64,000 bases of DNA from Planifilum sp021793745 (GTDB taxonomy: Bacteria; Bacillota; Bacilli; Thermoactinomycetales; DSM-44946). The stretch is taken from assembly GCA_937983105.1 (NCBI GenBank), contig CALKAM010000061.1:1-64000 (forward strand). Direction: 5' to 3'. Below are positions 28,571 to 37,333 of the stretch, one piece after another (position 1 is the stretch's first letter; the number at the start of each line of letters is the position of its first letter). The notes beneath the pieces were generated by a model. It did no database searches. It saw only the letters and a list, made by a program, of their open reading frames with translations, and had not been told where the DNA came from. The position numbers and the translations under genes were made by a program.

Positions 28571-29689
28571 TCACCTCAGTTCCGTAAAGGTTCCCCCCTC
28601 CACCCGCCATATCCGGGCCCGCTTCAGCGTCTCTTTTTCAATGCCCTCCAGGCTGGTTGCAGTGACGAAGGTTTGCACCTTGTCCCGGATCGCTTCCAAC
28701 AGGTGTGTCTTGCGGTGATCATCCAACTCGGAAAGCACATCATCCAACAAGAGGATGGGATAATGGCCGATTTCCTGATAGATCAACTCGATCTCCGCCA
28801 GCTTCAGGGCCAGCGCCGCCGTCCGCTGCTGTCCCTGGGACCCGTAGGCGAAGAGATCGAAACCGTTGACGATGAGGCGCAGGTCATCGCGATGGGGACC
28901 GATCAGGGTGCTTCCCCGTCGGATTTCCTGCTCCCGGATTCGGCGCAGTTCCCGGCGAAGCTGCTCCTTCCACGTCTCCGGAGGACTCGCCTCGTCCAGT
29001 TCGACGGAAGGGGCGTAACGGACCTTCAGTTCCTCCAATCCCTGGCTGATCGCCCGATGAATCCGTCCCGCCCGCTCCGAAAGGGTGCGCACGAACTCCA
29101 AGCGCTTCCTCCACACCGGAACCGCCGATTCGATCCATTGTTCGTCCAGGACATCGAGCAGCGTCGTCTCCGCCGGACGGCGCGAACCCCATTCCTTCAA
29201 CAGGCTGTTTCGCTGGGAAACCAGTTGTTTGTAGCGGGTCAGGTGATACACATAAGCGGGGCTGATCTGTCCGATCTCCGTATCGATGAAACGGCGTCGG
29301 ACCTGGGGGCTTCCCTTGACGATGTCCAAATCCTCCGGGGCAAACAGGACGACGGCCAACGTGCCGATGTATTCGCTCAGGCGGCGCTGTTCCACCCCGT
29401 TGCGGACGACCTGCTTTCCCCGATCCGAAAGGCGCACCTCCAGGCGGTGGGGACGTTCCCCCCGCTGGATGCGCACGGAGAGCCGGGCCGTCGGTTGATC
29501 CCAACGGATCAGTTCCCGGTGGGATCTCGCCCGGTGGGATTTGCCCAGGGCCAACACGTAGAGGGATTCGAGGAGATTGGTTTTCCCCTGGGCGTTGGCT
29601 CCGATGAACAGGTGGAGGTCTCCCGGACAGGTAAGGGTGAGCTGCTCAATGTTGCGAAATTGACTTACTTCCAATTCTTCGACGCGCAA
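28571..29689 (-). CDS. recF: DNA replication and repair protein RecF
   Basis: RecF binds gapped DNA and helps RecR/RecO load RecA. The 372-residue SMC-like ATPase shows FRNIEQL near the N-terminus, Walker A GANAQGKTNLLE, signature YGSQGQQRTAALALKLAE and Walker B LLLDDVLSELD. The TTG at 29689 is chosen because GGGAGGGG lies 7 nt upstream and it gives the standard N-terminus; the open frame extends further without support. It is part of dnaN-yaaA-recF-remB-gyrB. Confidence 0.97.
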   Translation of the reverse strand: MRVEELEVSQFRNIEQLTLTCPGDLHLFIGANAQGKTNLLESLYVLALGKSHRARSHRELIRWDQPTARLSVRIQRGERPHRLEVRLSDRGKQVVRNGVEQRRLSEYIGTLAVVLFAPEDLDIVKGSPQVRRRFIDTEIGQISPAYVYHLTRYKQLVSQRNSLLKEWGSRRPAETTLLDVLDEQWIESAVPVWRKRLEFVRTLSERAGRIHRAISQGLEELKVRYAPSVELDEASPPETWKEQLRRELRRIREQEIRRGSTLIGPHRDDLRLIVNGFDLFAYGSQGQQRTAALALKLAEIELIYQEIGHYPILLLDDVLSELDDHRKTHLLEAIRDKVQTFVTATSLEGIEKETLKRARIWRVEGGTFTELR

Positions 29690-29705
29690 CCGGCCACCCC
29701 TCCCG

Positions 29706-29921
29706 TCAAGAATGAACCACCCGGATGGTCTCTTGTCCGGGAATCTCCACCGTATCCCCCGGCACGAGCTTTCGGCCGCGACGGGTTTCCCGCTCCCCAT
29801 TGACCTTCACGCAGGTATCGAGCAGGAAGTGTTTGGCCTGTCCGCCGGTCGCGATGATATCCGCCTTTTTGAGCAGTTGGCCCAACTGGATGGTGGGTGT
29901 ATTGATGGCAATGTTTCGCAT
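29706..29921 (-). CDS. yaaA: S4 domain protein YaaA (RlbA-like)
   Basis: This is a 71-residue protein made of a single S4 RNA-binding domain (TIQLGQLLKKADIIATGGQA, VNGERETRRGRKLVPGDTV). It is found between dnaN and recF in many Firmicutes; B. subtilis YaaA is reported as involved in ribosome assembly. The ATG at 29921 has CAGGGAG 8 nt upstream and is preferred over the GTG three codons earlier. Confidence 0.95.
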   Translation of the reverse strand: MRNIAINTPTIQLGQLLKKADIIATGGQAKHFLLDTCVKVNGERETRRGRKLVPGDTVEIPGQETIRVVHS

Positions 29922-29938
29922 GGGGGTCACTCCCTGCC

Positions 29939-31075
29939 CTACCTCGTCCGGATCGGTACGATCAGGTGGAGGGAATCGTCGTTGTCCGCCGGCCGGATGG
30001 AAAAGGGCGTCATCGGGCCGGTCAGGAGAATCCGGATTTCATCGCTGTCCACCGCCCGGAGGGCTTCCAGCATGTAGCGGGCGTTGAAGGAGATACTCAT
30101 CGGCTCACCGCTCACCTTAGCCACAACCTCTTCGGTGACGCTCCCCACATCCTGGGCGGCGGAGCTCACCTCGACGCGTCCGTCGTCACTTACTACCCAT
30201 TTTATCACATTGTCCCGGCCGTCCCGACTGATGAGGGAAGCCCGATCCACCGATTCCAGCAGTTCTTTGGTGGATAGGACCAATTCCGTTTTTCCTCCCT
30301 TGGGGATGACCCGATCGGTATCCGGGTAGTTGCCGCTCAACAGCCGGGTGAAAAATTGCAGGCGATCGGTCTTGATCAGCAATTGATTATCCGATACGAC
30401 GATATCGACCCAGCCGGACCGGTCGGCCAAAATCTTTCCCACTTCCGACAGGCTTTTTCCGGGGATGATCACATTGGACAGGTCCAGGTCTTCCGGGGCC
30501 TCCACTTCCGCCTCCCGCCGGGACAGGCGGTGGCTGTCGGTCGCTACGAACCGCAGCTTGCCCTCCTGAAGCTGACAGAGGACTCCCATCAGGACTCCCC
30601 TCGCCTCCGAGGTGGAAACGGCAAACACCGTCTGCCGGATCATGGTCTGCAGGAGATCGGCGGGAAGGCTGAACTTGCGATCCTCCATCAGTTCCGGAAG
30701 TCGGGGGTATTCCTCGGGATCCATGGCGTTCAATTGGAACTGGGCCTGTCCGGAACGGATCGTCGCTACCCGCCGTTCATCCACTTCCCACTCCACTTCA
30801 TCATCGGGCAGTTTGCGGACCAATTCCCCGATGATCCGTCCGGGGAGTACGGTATTACCCATTCTTTCCAAACCAACAATTTCCTTATCCTCTTCGCGCA
30901 GGGGCACCTGCACCCGAATGGTCATATCGGCGTTGCTGCCGGTAAAGACGATGCCTTCTTCGTCGGCCTCCACTTTGATCCCCGTCAGGATGGGGATGGT
31001 GGTCCTCGTCGAGACCGCCTTGGATACCTGGGAAACCGCATCCACCAAAGCGGATCGGAGCATGCGAAACTTCAT
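29939..31075 (-). CDS. dnaN: DNA polymerase III sliding clamp (beta subunit)
   Basis: DnaN forms the ring that tethers the polymerase to DNA. The 378-residue protein has three repeated clamp domains and the usual C-terminus (SIRPADNDDSLHLIVPIRTR, with the P-x-R ending). The ATG at 31075 follows AGGAGG by 7 nt and gives MKFRMLRSALVDAV. It is separated from dnaA by 251 bp that hold the origin unwinding region. Confidence 0.98.
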   Translation of the reverse strand: MKFRMLRSALVDAVSQVSKAVSTRTTIPILTGIKVEADEEGIVFTGSNADMTIRVQVPLREEDKEIVGLERMGNTVLPGRIIGELVRKLPDDEVEWEVDERRVATIRSGQAQFQLNAMDPEEYPRLPELMEDRKFSLPADLLQTMIRQTVFAVSTSEARGVLMGVLCQLQEGKLRFVATDSHRLSRREAEVEAPEDLDLSNVIIPGKSLSEVGKILADRSGWVDIVVSDNQLLIKTDRLQFFTRLLSGNYPDTDRVIPKGGKTELVLSTKELLESVDRASLISRDGRDNVIKWVVSDDGRVEVSSAAQDVGSVTEEVVAKVSGEPMSISFNARYMLEALRAVDSDEIRILLTGPMTPFSIRPADNDDSLHLIVPIRTR

Positions 31076-31149
31076 GGGAAATCCTCCTCGCTCCCGGATT
31101 TTTTTGAAATATCGAAAAGATGGAGAGCCCATCTGAAAAAGAGGGGCAC

Positions 31150-31320
31150 TGTCATATTTTTGGGGGTATATTCATAGATTATTTATTTTGTAGAAGCAGA
31201 AGAAGTAGTAGACCCTGTGAATGGTGTGGATAACCGGCCTTAAGTCCGTCGGGATAAGGAATTCCGATGTGGAAAGGGGTGTGCATGGGTTTGTCCGCCT
31301 TGTCCACATGTGTGGATCGG
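31150..31320. other. oriC: oriC, dnaA-dnaN part: unwinding element, DnaA-trio, DnaA boxes
   Basis: A perfect DnaA box TGTGGATAA (31225-31233) is followed leftwards by a short GC-rich spacer, then seven triplets TAG-AAG-CAG-AAG-AAG-TAG-TAG (31191-31211), which on the complementary strand match the 3'-GAT/GAA DnaA-trio pattern. Next is an AT-rich stretch (31150-31190). This is the order of a Bacillus basal origin unwinding system. Further box-like sequences (TGTCCACAT at 31301, TGTGGATCG at 31311) lie next to dnaA. Confidence 0.85.
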
Positions 31321-31326
31321 TGCCGC

Positions 31327-32673
31327 TTATCGCCCGTGACGGATCCGCTTTTGCAGTTCCTCGATTTCGTTTTTCAGCTGGGGATCCTTCGCGAGCAATT
31401 TGCTGATCTTCTCGTGGGCGTGGATCACGGTGGTGTGGTCCCGCCCCCCGAATTGCTCCCCGATTTTGGGCAGGGAGTTGTCGGTCATTTCCCGGCAGAG
31501 ATACATGGCGATTTGCCGGGGAAAGGCGACGTTTTTGGTCCGCTTTTTCGCTTTCAGATCCTCGATGTTCAAGCGATAAAAGGCGCAGACCTCCTGTTGA
31601 ATATCCTGGATGGTGATGATCCGCTCCCGGTGGTTCGGCACGATGTCCTTCAGGGCCTCCGCCGCCAATTCCGGGGTGATCGGCTGGTTCATCAGGGCGG
31701 AGTAGGCGACGACGCGGATCAGAGCCCCCTCCAGTTCCCGGATGTTGGTGTCGATCCGGTCTGCGATGTAGGACAGCACTTCACCGGGAATATCCAGGTT
31801 ATCGGCGATCGCTTTTTTGCGCAGGATGGCGAGGCGGGTTTCCAGATCCGGCGGCTGGATGTCGGTGATCAGGCCCCATTCGAAGCGGGAGCGAAGGCGG
31901 TCTTCCAGCGTCGGAATCTCCTTGGGAGGGCGGTCGCTGGAGATGACAATCTGCTTGTTCTCTTCGTGAAGGGTATTAAAGGTATGGAAAAATTCCTCCT
32001 GGGTTTGTTCTTTGCCGGCCAAAAACTGAATATCGTCGATTAACAGGATGTCCACATTCCGGTATTTGTTGCGGAAGTCGACGGTCTTGTTGTCGCGGAT
32101 GGAGTTGATGAACTCGTTGGTGAACTTCTCCGAGGAGATGTAGACGACCCGGCTGTCGGGGTTGTGCTCCCGGACGTAATGGCCGATGGCGTGCATCAGA
32201 TGGGTTTTTCCGAGACCCACCCCGCCGTAGATGAACAGGGGGTTGTACGCTTTCGCCGGCGCCTCGGCTACGGCCAGGGAGGCCGCGTGGGCGAAGCGGT
32301 TCCCGGAACCGATCACAAAACTGTCAAAGGTGTAGCGGGGGTTCAACATCGTCTTCGGGGGCTCCGGTACGACCGCCTTCTTCTCCGGTACGGCCGCCTT
32401 TTGTTCCACATCCTTTTCCACAGGCGCTGCGTTGACGATCCGGACTTCGATTTTTTGACCGGTGATTTCTGCCAGGGTGTCCCGGATCAAGTCGACGTAA
32501 TGGGAGGCGAGCCAATCCCGGGTAAAATCGTTGGGAGCGGAGATCACCAGGGTATCGTCATAATAATCGACGGCTTTGGTAGACATCAGCCACGTTTCAA
32601 AACTGGGTTTGCTCAGCTTCCCCTGGATCGCTTCCAGGGCCTGCGTCCACAGATCCTGGATGGACGTGTCCAC
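31327..32673 (-). CDS. dnaA: Chromosomal replication initiator DnaA
   Basis: DnaA binds the origin boxes, forms a filament and melts DNA. The 448-residue protein has the N-terminal helicase-interaction domain (LWTQALEAIQGKLSKPSFETW), a Lys/Glu/Pro-rich linker (about 80-115), the AAA+ domain with Walker A GGVGLGKTHL and Walker B LLIDDIQFLAG, and the C-terminal box-binding helix GGRDHTTVIHAHEKI. The GTG at 32673 follows AAAGGAGG by 8 nt. Boxes flank the gene on both sides, as in Bacillus. Confidence 0.98.
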   Translation of the reverse strand: MDTSIQDLWTQALEAIQGKLSKPSFETWLMSTKAVDYYDDTLVISAPNDFTRDWLASHYVDLIRDTLAEITGQKIEVRIVNAAPVEKDVEQKAAVPEKKAVVPEPPKTMLNPRYTFDSFVIGSGNRFAHAASLAVAEAPAKAYNPLFIYGGVGLGKTHLMHAIGHYVREHNPDSRVVYISSEKFTNEFINSIRDNKTVDFRNKYRNVDILLIDDIQFLAGKEQTQEEFFHTFNTLHEENKQIVISSDRPPKEIPTLEDRLRSRFEWGLITDIQPPDLETRLAILRKKAIADNLDIPGEVLSYIADRIDTNIRELEGALIRVVAYSALMNQPITPELAAEALKDIVPNHRERIITIQDIQQEVCAFYRLNIEDLKAKKRTKNVAFPRQIAMYLCREMTDNSLPKIGEQFGGRDHTTVIHAHEKISKLLAKDPQLKNEIEELQKRIRHGR

Positions 32674-32714
32674 ATGGTTAACCTCCTTTCGCACCTGTCA
32701 ACAAATTTATTCAC

Positions 32715-32743
32715 AATATAAAGGCCGCTGAATCGAAGTACAA
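32715..32743 (-). promoter_or_regulatory. dnaA promoter
   Basis: On the minus strand TTGTAC (32738-32743) and TATATT (32715-32720) are 17 nt apart. The DnaA box cluster starts directly upstream, so DnaA autoregulation is likely. Confidence 0.65.
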
Positions 32744-32755
32744 AAGAAAGCGGAG

Positions 32756-33052
32756 GTGTTTTCCACACCGTCCACAGGGTGTTGCAGGAAATCACTCACA
32801 TATTCCTGTGGATTTTCACACAGTTATCCACAAAATGTGGATAAAGGAGTCCCTTTGCTGAAGTTATCCACTGGGGAAAACACAAACATGATACCAAATG
32901 ATTCTAGCAAAGACAATGGGATTTCGGACATTTATCCACAGTCCACAGGGCCGGGGAATCTCCTCATCCACAGCGGGGGAATGTGTGGACATCTCGGGGA
33001 TGGGTTGGGGATTCCCCGGAATCGGCCGGTGAAATTATCCACATGTGGATGA
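32756..33052. other. oriC: oriC, rpmH-dnaA part: DnaA box cluster
   Basis: Perfect boxes TTATCCACA lie at 32824-32832, 32932-32940 and 33035-33043, and TGTGGATAA at 32836-32844. One-mismatch or weaker boxes are at 32864-32872 (TTATCCACT), 32964-32972, 32984-32992 and 33044-33052. Several are in opposed pairs. This is the upstream box array of a bipartite Bacillus-type origin. The AT-rich segment 32886-32935 between boxes is not flanked by a trio. Confidence 0.93.
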
Positions 33053-33063
33053 CTTCCCTTTCC

Positions 33064-33093
33064 TTGACAACCTTCTTTTGGCCCCGATATAAT
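33064..33093 (+). promoter_or_regulatory. rpmH promoter
   Basis: TTGACA (33064-33069) and TATAAT (33088-33093), both perfect, are 18 nt apart. They lie about 120 nt before rpmH and 12 nt from the last DnaA box. Confidence 0.85.
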
Positions 33094-33211
33094 TAGAAAG
33101 ACTGTCATCCTGTCCGCCGGATATGCATGGCGAATCCGACAGAGAAGGGAGGTACCGGGTTTTTCGGAGCGGCCGCCGGAGCCTAGCCTGTGGCCGCCCA
33201 CCGGGACGATT

Positions 33212-33346
33212 ATGAAACGAACCTATCAGCCGAGCCGACGGAAGCGGAAAAACGTGCACGGCTTCCGCAAGCGGATGAGCACGAAAAACGGACGCAAAGT
33301 GCTGAGAAACCGCCGGCGCAAGGGCAGAAAAGTGTTGTCCGCTTAA
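33212..33346 (+). CDS. rpmH: 50S ribosomal protein L34
   Basis: This 44-residue, very basic protein starts MKRTYQPSRRKRKNVHGF and ends GRKVLSA, the standard L34 sequence. It overlaps no other real gene. It is the first gene to the right of the origin, upstream of rnpA as in almost all bacteria. The ribosome site before the ATG is weak (GGGA). Confidence 0.97.
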   Translation: MKRTYQPSRRKRKNVHGFRKRMSTKNGRKVLRNRRRKGRKVLSA

Positions 33347-33373
33347 GGCCACCCTCTTGCAGTGTGGCCTTTT
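33344..33373 (+). terminator. Terminator or attenuator after rpmH
   Basis: AGGCCAC pairs with GTGTGGCCT and is followed by TTTTTT. Since rnpA follows closely it may only reduce read-through. Confidence 0.8.
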
Positions 33374-33467
33374 TTCCTATTTCCGGGACGGAACAGGTTT
33401 ATTTTGGGGACAATCCACACCATACTGAAATTTGAGAGGCTTTCAAGTTCCGGAAGGAGGGGCGCCC

Positions 33468-33839
33468 TTGCAACGGGAACACCGTCTGAGGCGGAGAAAC
33501 GATTTCCGACGGGTGTTCCGCGCCGGTTCCTCGACGGCCAACCGGCAATTTGTCGTGTACAAATTGAAGCGGTATGATGGAGGACCGGTCCGGATCGGCA
33601 TATCCGTCAGCCGCAAGGTGGGGAAAGCGGTGACGCGAAACCGCGTAAAGCGATTGGTGAAGGAGGTCCTCCGGCAAAGGATCGATTGCTTGCCCGAGGG
33701 AATGGATCTGGTCATCATCGCCCGTGCTCCTGCCGCATCCATGGATTATCATCAGGTGGAGTCCAGTTTGCGCCACGTGATGTCCAGAGGAAAATTGCTG
33801 AAGAAAAACGAAGAAAAGAAGAGGGGAAAGTCGCGATGA
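33468..33839 (+). CDS. rnpA: Ribonuclease P protein component
   Basis: RnpA is the protein subunit of RNase P, which trims tRNA 5' ends. The 123-residue protein has LRRRNDFRRVFRAG near the start and the RNR signature SRKVGKAVTRNRVKRLVKE. The TTG at 33468 follows AAGGAGG by about 8 nt. Its last four bases overlap the yidD start (ATGA). Confidence 0.96.
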   Translation: MQREHRLRRRNDFRRVFRAGSSTANRQFVVYKLKRYDGGPVRIGISVSRKVGKAVTRNRVKRLVKEVLRQRIDCLPEGMDLVIIARAPAASMDYHQVESSLRHVMSRGKLLKKNEEKKRGKSR

Positions 33840-34045
33840 AGGTGATCGCTCTGGGAGCCATTCGTTTCTACCGGCGTTTTATATCGCCCTTGAAACCGCC
33901 GTCTTGCCGGTTTTACCCCACTTGTTCCGAGTACGGATTGACGGCGATTGCCCGTTACGGCGTCATCCGCGGCGGGTGGCTCACGGTGAAGCGGATTGCC
34001 AAGTGCCATCCCTTTCATCCGGGAGGCTTTGATCCGGTCCCCTGA
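33836..34045 (+). CDS. yidD: Membrane protein insertion efficiency factor YidD
   Basis: This 69-residue protein has the family pattern RFYRRFISPLKPPSCRFYPT-CSEYGLTAIARYG and ends with the conserved HPFHPGGFDPVP. YidD sits at the inner face of the membrane and aids YidC/Sec insertion. Its ATG overlaps the rnpA stop codon, which points to translational coupling; yidC follows. Confidence 0.95.
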   Translation: MKVIALGAIRFYRRFISPLKPPSCRFYPTCSEYGLTAIARYGVIRGGWLTVKRIAKCHPFHPGGFDPVP

Positions 34046-34131
34046 GGCGGGATGGGCCGTTATACATATTCATCGGCTTTCGCAAACGCGTTCGAACCTC
34101 TCCAGTCGGAACCGTTAAGGAGGCGTTTTTA

Positions 34132-34881
34132 TTGCGGAAACGTCGCAGCAGAAAGTGGATCGGGCTTTTGCTTCTGGTTACGGTGATCGTCGCCCTGACC
34201 GGGTGTGCGCCGGATCCCTCGCATTTTAAACCGGTTGACCCGGAAAACAGCTTCTGGGACAGGTTTTTTGTCTATCCTCTGTCCATCGCTCTGGACGCCT
34301 TTAATGATCTGATCGGCAGTTACGGACTCTCCATTCTGATCGTAACGGTTATCATCCGTCTGCTCCTTCTCCCCCTGACGATCAAGCAGATGAAGAGTTC
34401 GAAGGCGATGCAGGCACTGCAACCGGAGCTGAAAAAGCTGCAGGAAAAGTACAAGAACAACCAACAAAAGCTGCAGGAAGAGACGATGAAGCTCTTCCAG
34501 AAACACAATGTGAATCCCATGTCGGGGTGTCTCCCCCTCATGATCCAGCTGCCGGTCTTGATCGCCTTCTATCAGGCGATCATGCGCAACGAACACATCG
34601 CCCAATCGGACTTTCTGTGGATGCAGCTCGGCCAAGCCGATCCCTGGCTGGTTCTGCCGATTCTGGCGGCGTTGACCACCTACCTGCAGTCCGTCGCTAC
34701 GGGAATGGGCAACAACCCGCAAACCCGCGTGTTTCTGTTCGTCATGCCGGTCATGATCTTTGTCTTGGCATACCAATTTCCGGCGGCTCTATCCCTGTAC
34801 TGGGTGTACAGCAACCTGTTCTCCATGGTTCAGTACTACTTCCTGGGGGACAAATACCGCGCGAAGAAACAGGAGGGTTGA
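34132..34881 (+). CDS. yidC: Membrane protein insertase YidC (SpoIIIJ type)
   Basis: This 249-residue lipoprotein has a signal peptide and lipobox VALTGC (Cys about 24) followed by five membrane segments of the Oxa1 core (GLSILIVTVIIRLLLLPLTI, MSGCLPLMIQLPVLIAFYQA, FPAALSLYWVYSN). The conserved positively charged groove residue is R in VIIRLLLLP. The TTG follows AAGGAGG by 8 nt. It inserts membrane proteins and, in B. subtilis SpoIIIJ, is needed for sigma-G activity in spores. Confidence 0.96.
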   Translation: MRKRRSRKWIGLLLLVTVIVALTGCAPDPSHFKPVDPENSFWDRFFVYPLSIALDAFNDLIGSYGLSILIVTVIIRLLLLPLTIKQMKSSKAMQALQPELKKLQEKYKNNQQKLQEETMKLFQKHNVNPMSGCLPLMIQLPVLIAFYQAIMRNEHIAQSDFLWMQLGQADPWLVLPILAALTTYLQSVATGMGNNPQTRVFLFVMPVMIFVLAYQFPAALSLYWVYSNLFSMVQYYFLGDKYRAKKQEG

Positions 34882-34885
34882 CCGG

Positions 34886-35515
34886 GTGAACAAGGTGATC
34901 ATTACGGCGAAAACCGTAGAGGAGGCGGTGGAGGAGGCCCTCGGCCGCCTCGAAGCCACCCGGGATCAGGTACGGATTTCGGTACTCCAGGAGCCCCGCC
35001 GGGGATGGTTCGGGCTGTTCGGGGCCCGGCCGGCCAAGGTGGAGGTGGAGCGGCTCGCTCCCCCGGTGGATCCGGTGGAGCAGGGGCTCCGCTTTTTGAA
35101 GGAGGTGCTCTCCACCATGGGGCTGCCCGTGGATGTGGAGGTGCGGGAGGAGCCCGAAGCCGTCACCTTCGACATTCGCGGAAAACAGTTGGGGCTGATC
35201 ATCGGACGCCGCGGTCAAACCCTGGATGCCCTGCAGTATCTGGTCAACATCGTGGCCAACCGCGGTGCGGAATCCCGACGTCGCTTCATACTGGACGCCG
35301 AAGGTTATCGGGAACGCCGGAGAAAAACCCTTCGGAATCTGGCGGATCGCCTGGCCCGTCAAGTGCTTCGAACCGGCAAGGAAGTCGTGTTGGAACCGAT
35401 GAGCCCTGCAGATCGGAAGGTGATTCACACCCAGATTCAGGGGATAGAGGGGCTTACCACTTACAGCGAGGGGGAGGATCCCGATCGCCGCGTGGTCATT
35501 GCTCTGGAAAAATAG
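34886..35515 (+). CDS. jag: RNA-binding protein Jag/KhpB
   Basis: This 209-residue protein has an N-terminal Jag-N domain (KVIITAKTVEEAVEEALGRL), a KH domain with the GxxG loop in GLIIGRRGQTLDALQYLVN, and a C-terminal R3H domain (SPADRKVIHTQIQGIEGLTTYSEG in pieces). It follows yidC by 4 nt, the classic spoIIIJ-jag pair. The GTG has GGAGGG about 8 nt upstream. It is thought to regulate RNA, often with KhpA. Confidence 0.95.
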   Translation: MNKVIITAKTVEEAVEEALGRLEATRDQVRISVLQEPRRGWFGLFGARPAKVEVERLAPPVDPVEQGLRFLKEVLSTMGLPVDVEVREEPEAVTFDIRGKQLGLIIGRRGQTLDALQYLVNIVANRGAESRRRFILDAEGYRERRRKTLRNLADRLARQVLRTGKEVVLEPMSPADRKVIHTQIQGIEGLTTYSEGEDPDRRVVIALEK

Positions 35516-35531
35516 GCGCAGACGGTGCGAG

Positions 35532-35556
35532 GCTCTCCTGGGGAGGGCGTTTTTTT
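35532..35556 (+). terminator. Terminator after jag
   Basis: GCTCTCC pairs with GGAGGGC around a three-base loop, followed by GTTTTTTTG. Confidence 0.75.
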
Positions 35557-35774
35557 GTTTATGGAGACGGTTTCCATTTCCAATGGCGGTATGCTATGAT
35601 GAAATCTCAGGATATCCTATGAAATGGTTGATAAAGGGGCGGAAGCGGGCGATTTCCCGCTTCGGCAACGAGAATCTTGCGGCGAAGCATCGCGATACAA
35701 TCGGTTTTAAGGGTTGTCGGCAGCCTCTATGAAGGTGCGATCCTGGAGAGGATGCCGGTGAGGGGGGATCGCCA

Positions 35775-37151
35775 GTGGAAAATGATACGATTGCGGCCAT
35801 CTCCACACCGGTCGGCGAGGGAGGGATCGCCGTCATCCGGGTGAGCGGTCCGGAGGCGGTGGAGGTGGTCGATCGGGTTTATAAAGGAAAGCGATCCTTG
35901 ACCGAAGTGGATACGCACACGGTTCACTACGGCCATATTCTCCATCCGGAGACGAAGGAGGTCCTCGACGAGGTCCTGGTTACGGTCATGCGGGCTCCGC
36001 GAACCTTCACCCGGGAAGACGTGGTGGAGGTGAGCTGCCACGGTGGAGTGATGCCGGTCCAAAAGGTGTTGAAAGCCCTTCTGACTGCAGGGGCTCGATT
36101 GGCCGAACCGGGGGAGTTCACCAAACGGGCCTTCCTGAACGGACGGATCGACCTGTCCCAGGCGGAGGCGGTGATCGACCTGATCCGTTCCAAGACGGAT
36201 CGGGCGGCCCGGGTGGCCATGGATCAGGCCCGGGGCCGCCTGTCCCGGCTCATCCGGAAACTTCGCAACGATATCCTGGAAACCCTGGCCCATCTGGCGG
36301 TCAATGTGGATTATCCGGAATATGATGCGGAAGAGCTGACCGGCAAGGAGCTCCTGTCCCGCTCTCGAAAAATCGAAAAAGAGCTCCTCCGCCTGCTGGA
36401 AACCGGGCGCCAGGGAAAGATCCTCCGCGAGGGGATCGCCACCGTGATCGTCGGGCGGCCGAATGTGGGCAAGTCCTCCCTGTTGAATGCCCTGGTTCAG
36501 GAGAATAAGGCGATTGTGACGGACATTCCGGGAACCACCCGGGATGTGATCGAGGAATATGTGAACGTCCGGGGGATCCCGCTCCGCCTGGTGGATACCG
36601 CCGGCATTCGCGAAACCGAGGACGTGGTGGAACGGATCGGTGTGGAACGTTCCCGCCGGGCGCTTGAACAGGCGGATTTGGTTTTGTTGCTGCTCAATTA
36701 TGGGGAGCCGCTGACGGAAGATGATCGCAGGCTGCTGGAGATCGTCCGGCCCCATACGGCGATCATCGTGGTAAACAAGACGGATTTGGAGCAGCGGATC
36801 GATCTGGAGGAAGTGCGCCGGCGGATCGGTGATGCTCCCCTGGTTCTCCTGTCCTTGAAGGAGGAGCGGGGGCTCGACCGGCTGGAGGAGGCGATCGACA
36901 AACTGTTCCTCTCTGGTAAGGTGGAGGGGACGGATGCCACGTACGTGAGCAACGTGCGCCATGTTCACCTGTTGGAGCAAGCCCTCGGGAACGTTCGGGA
37001 CGCCATCCGAGGGATTGAGGAAGGAATCCCCCTCGACATGGTAGAAATCGATTTGAAAAATGCCTGGCAACACCTGGGGGAGATCATCGGCGAGGCGGTG
37101 GCCGAGGATTTGATCGACCAGATCTTTTCCCAATTTTGTCTGGGGAAATGA
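35775..37151 (+). CDS. mnmE: tRNA modification GTPase MnmE
   Basis: With MnmG it adds the (carboxymethyl)aminomethyl group to U34 of certain tRNAs. The 458-residue protein has an N-terminal folate-binding domain, a helical domain, the inserted G domain (GRPNVGKSSLLNAL, DIPGTTRD, DTAGI, NKTD) and ends in FCLGK with the conserved C-terminal Cys. The GTG follows AGGGGGG. mnmG follows after a 182-bp gap, longer than usual. Confidence 0.97.
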   Translation: MENDTIAAISTPVGEGGIAVIRVSGPEAVEVVDRVYKGKRSLTEVDTHTVHYGHILHPETKEVLDEVLVTVMRAPRTFTREDVVEVSCHGGVMPVQKVLKALLTAGARLAEPGEFTKRAFLNGRIDLSQAEAVIDLIRSKTDRAARVAMDQARGRLSRLIRKLRNDILETLAHLAVNVDYPEYDAEELTGKELLSRSRKIEKELLRLLETGRQGKILREGIATVIVGRPNVGKSSLLNALVQENKAIVTDIPGTTRDVIEEYVNVRGIPLRLVDTAGIRETEDVVERIGVERSRRALEQADLVLLLLNYGEPLTEDDRRLLEIVRPHTAIIVVNKTDLEQRIDLEEVRRRIGDAPLVLLSLKEERGLDRLEEAIDKLFLSGKVEGTDATYVSNVRHVHLLEQALGNVRDAIRGIEEGIPLDMVEIDLKNAWQHLGEIIGEAVAEDLIDQIFSQFCLGK

Positions 37152-37333
37152 AAGGCGTTTGTCCGGCCCTTCGTTTTCCGAATTTCCGGCGGAATTCCTT
37201 GGTTGGAGCCAGACTGTAGACCCTTCCAAGGTTGAGGTAGCGGGGATAGGGCGCCCCCTCCAGGGGCAAGCGCCCCTTCCCGGCACCCCGCCGAGACTTG
37301 TTCAGCTGAGTTTGCAAAAAGGGGGGAAAGACG

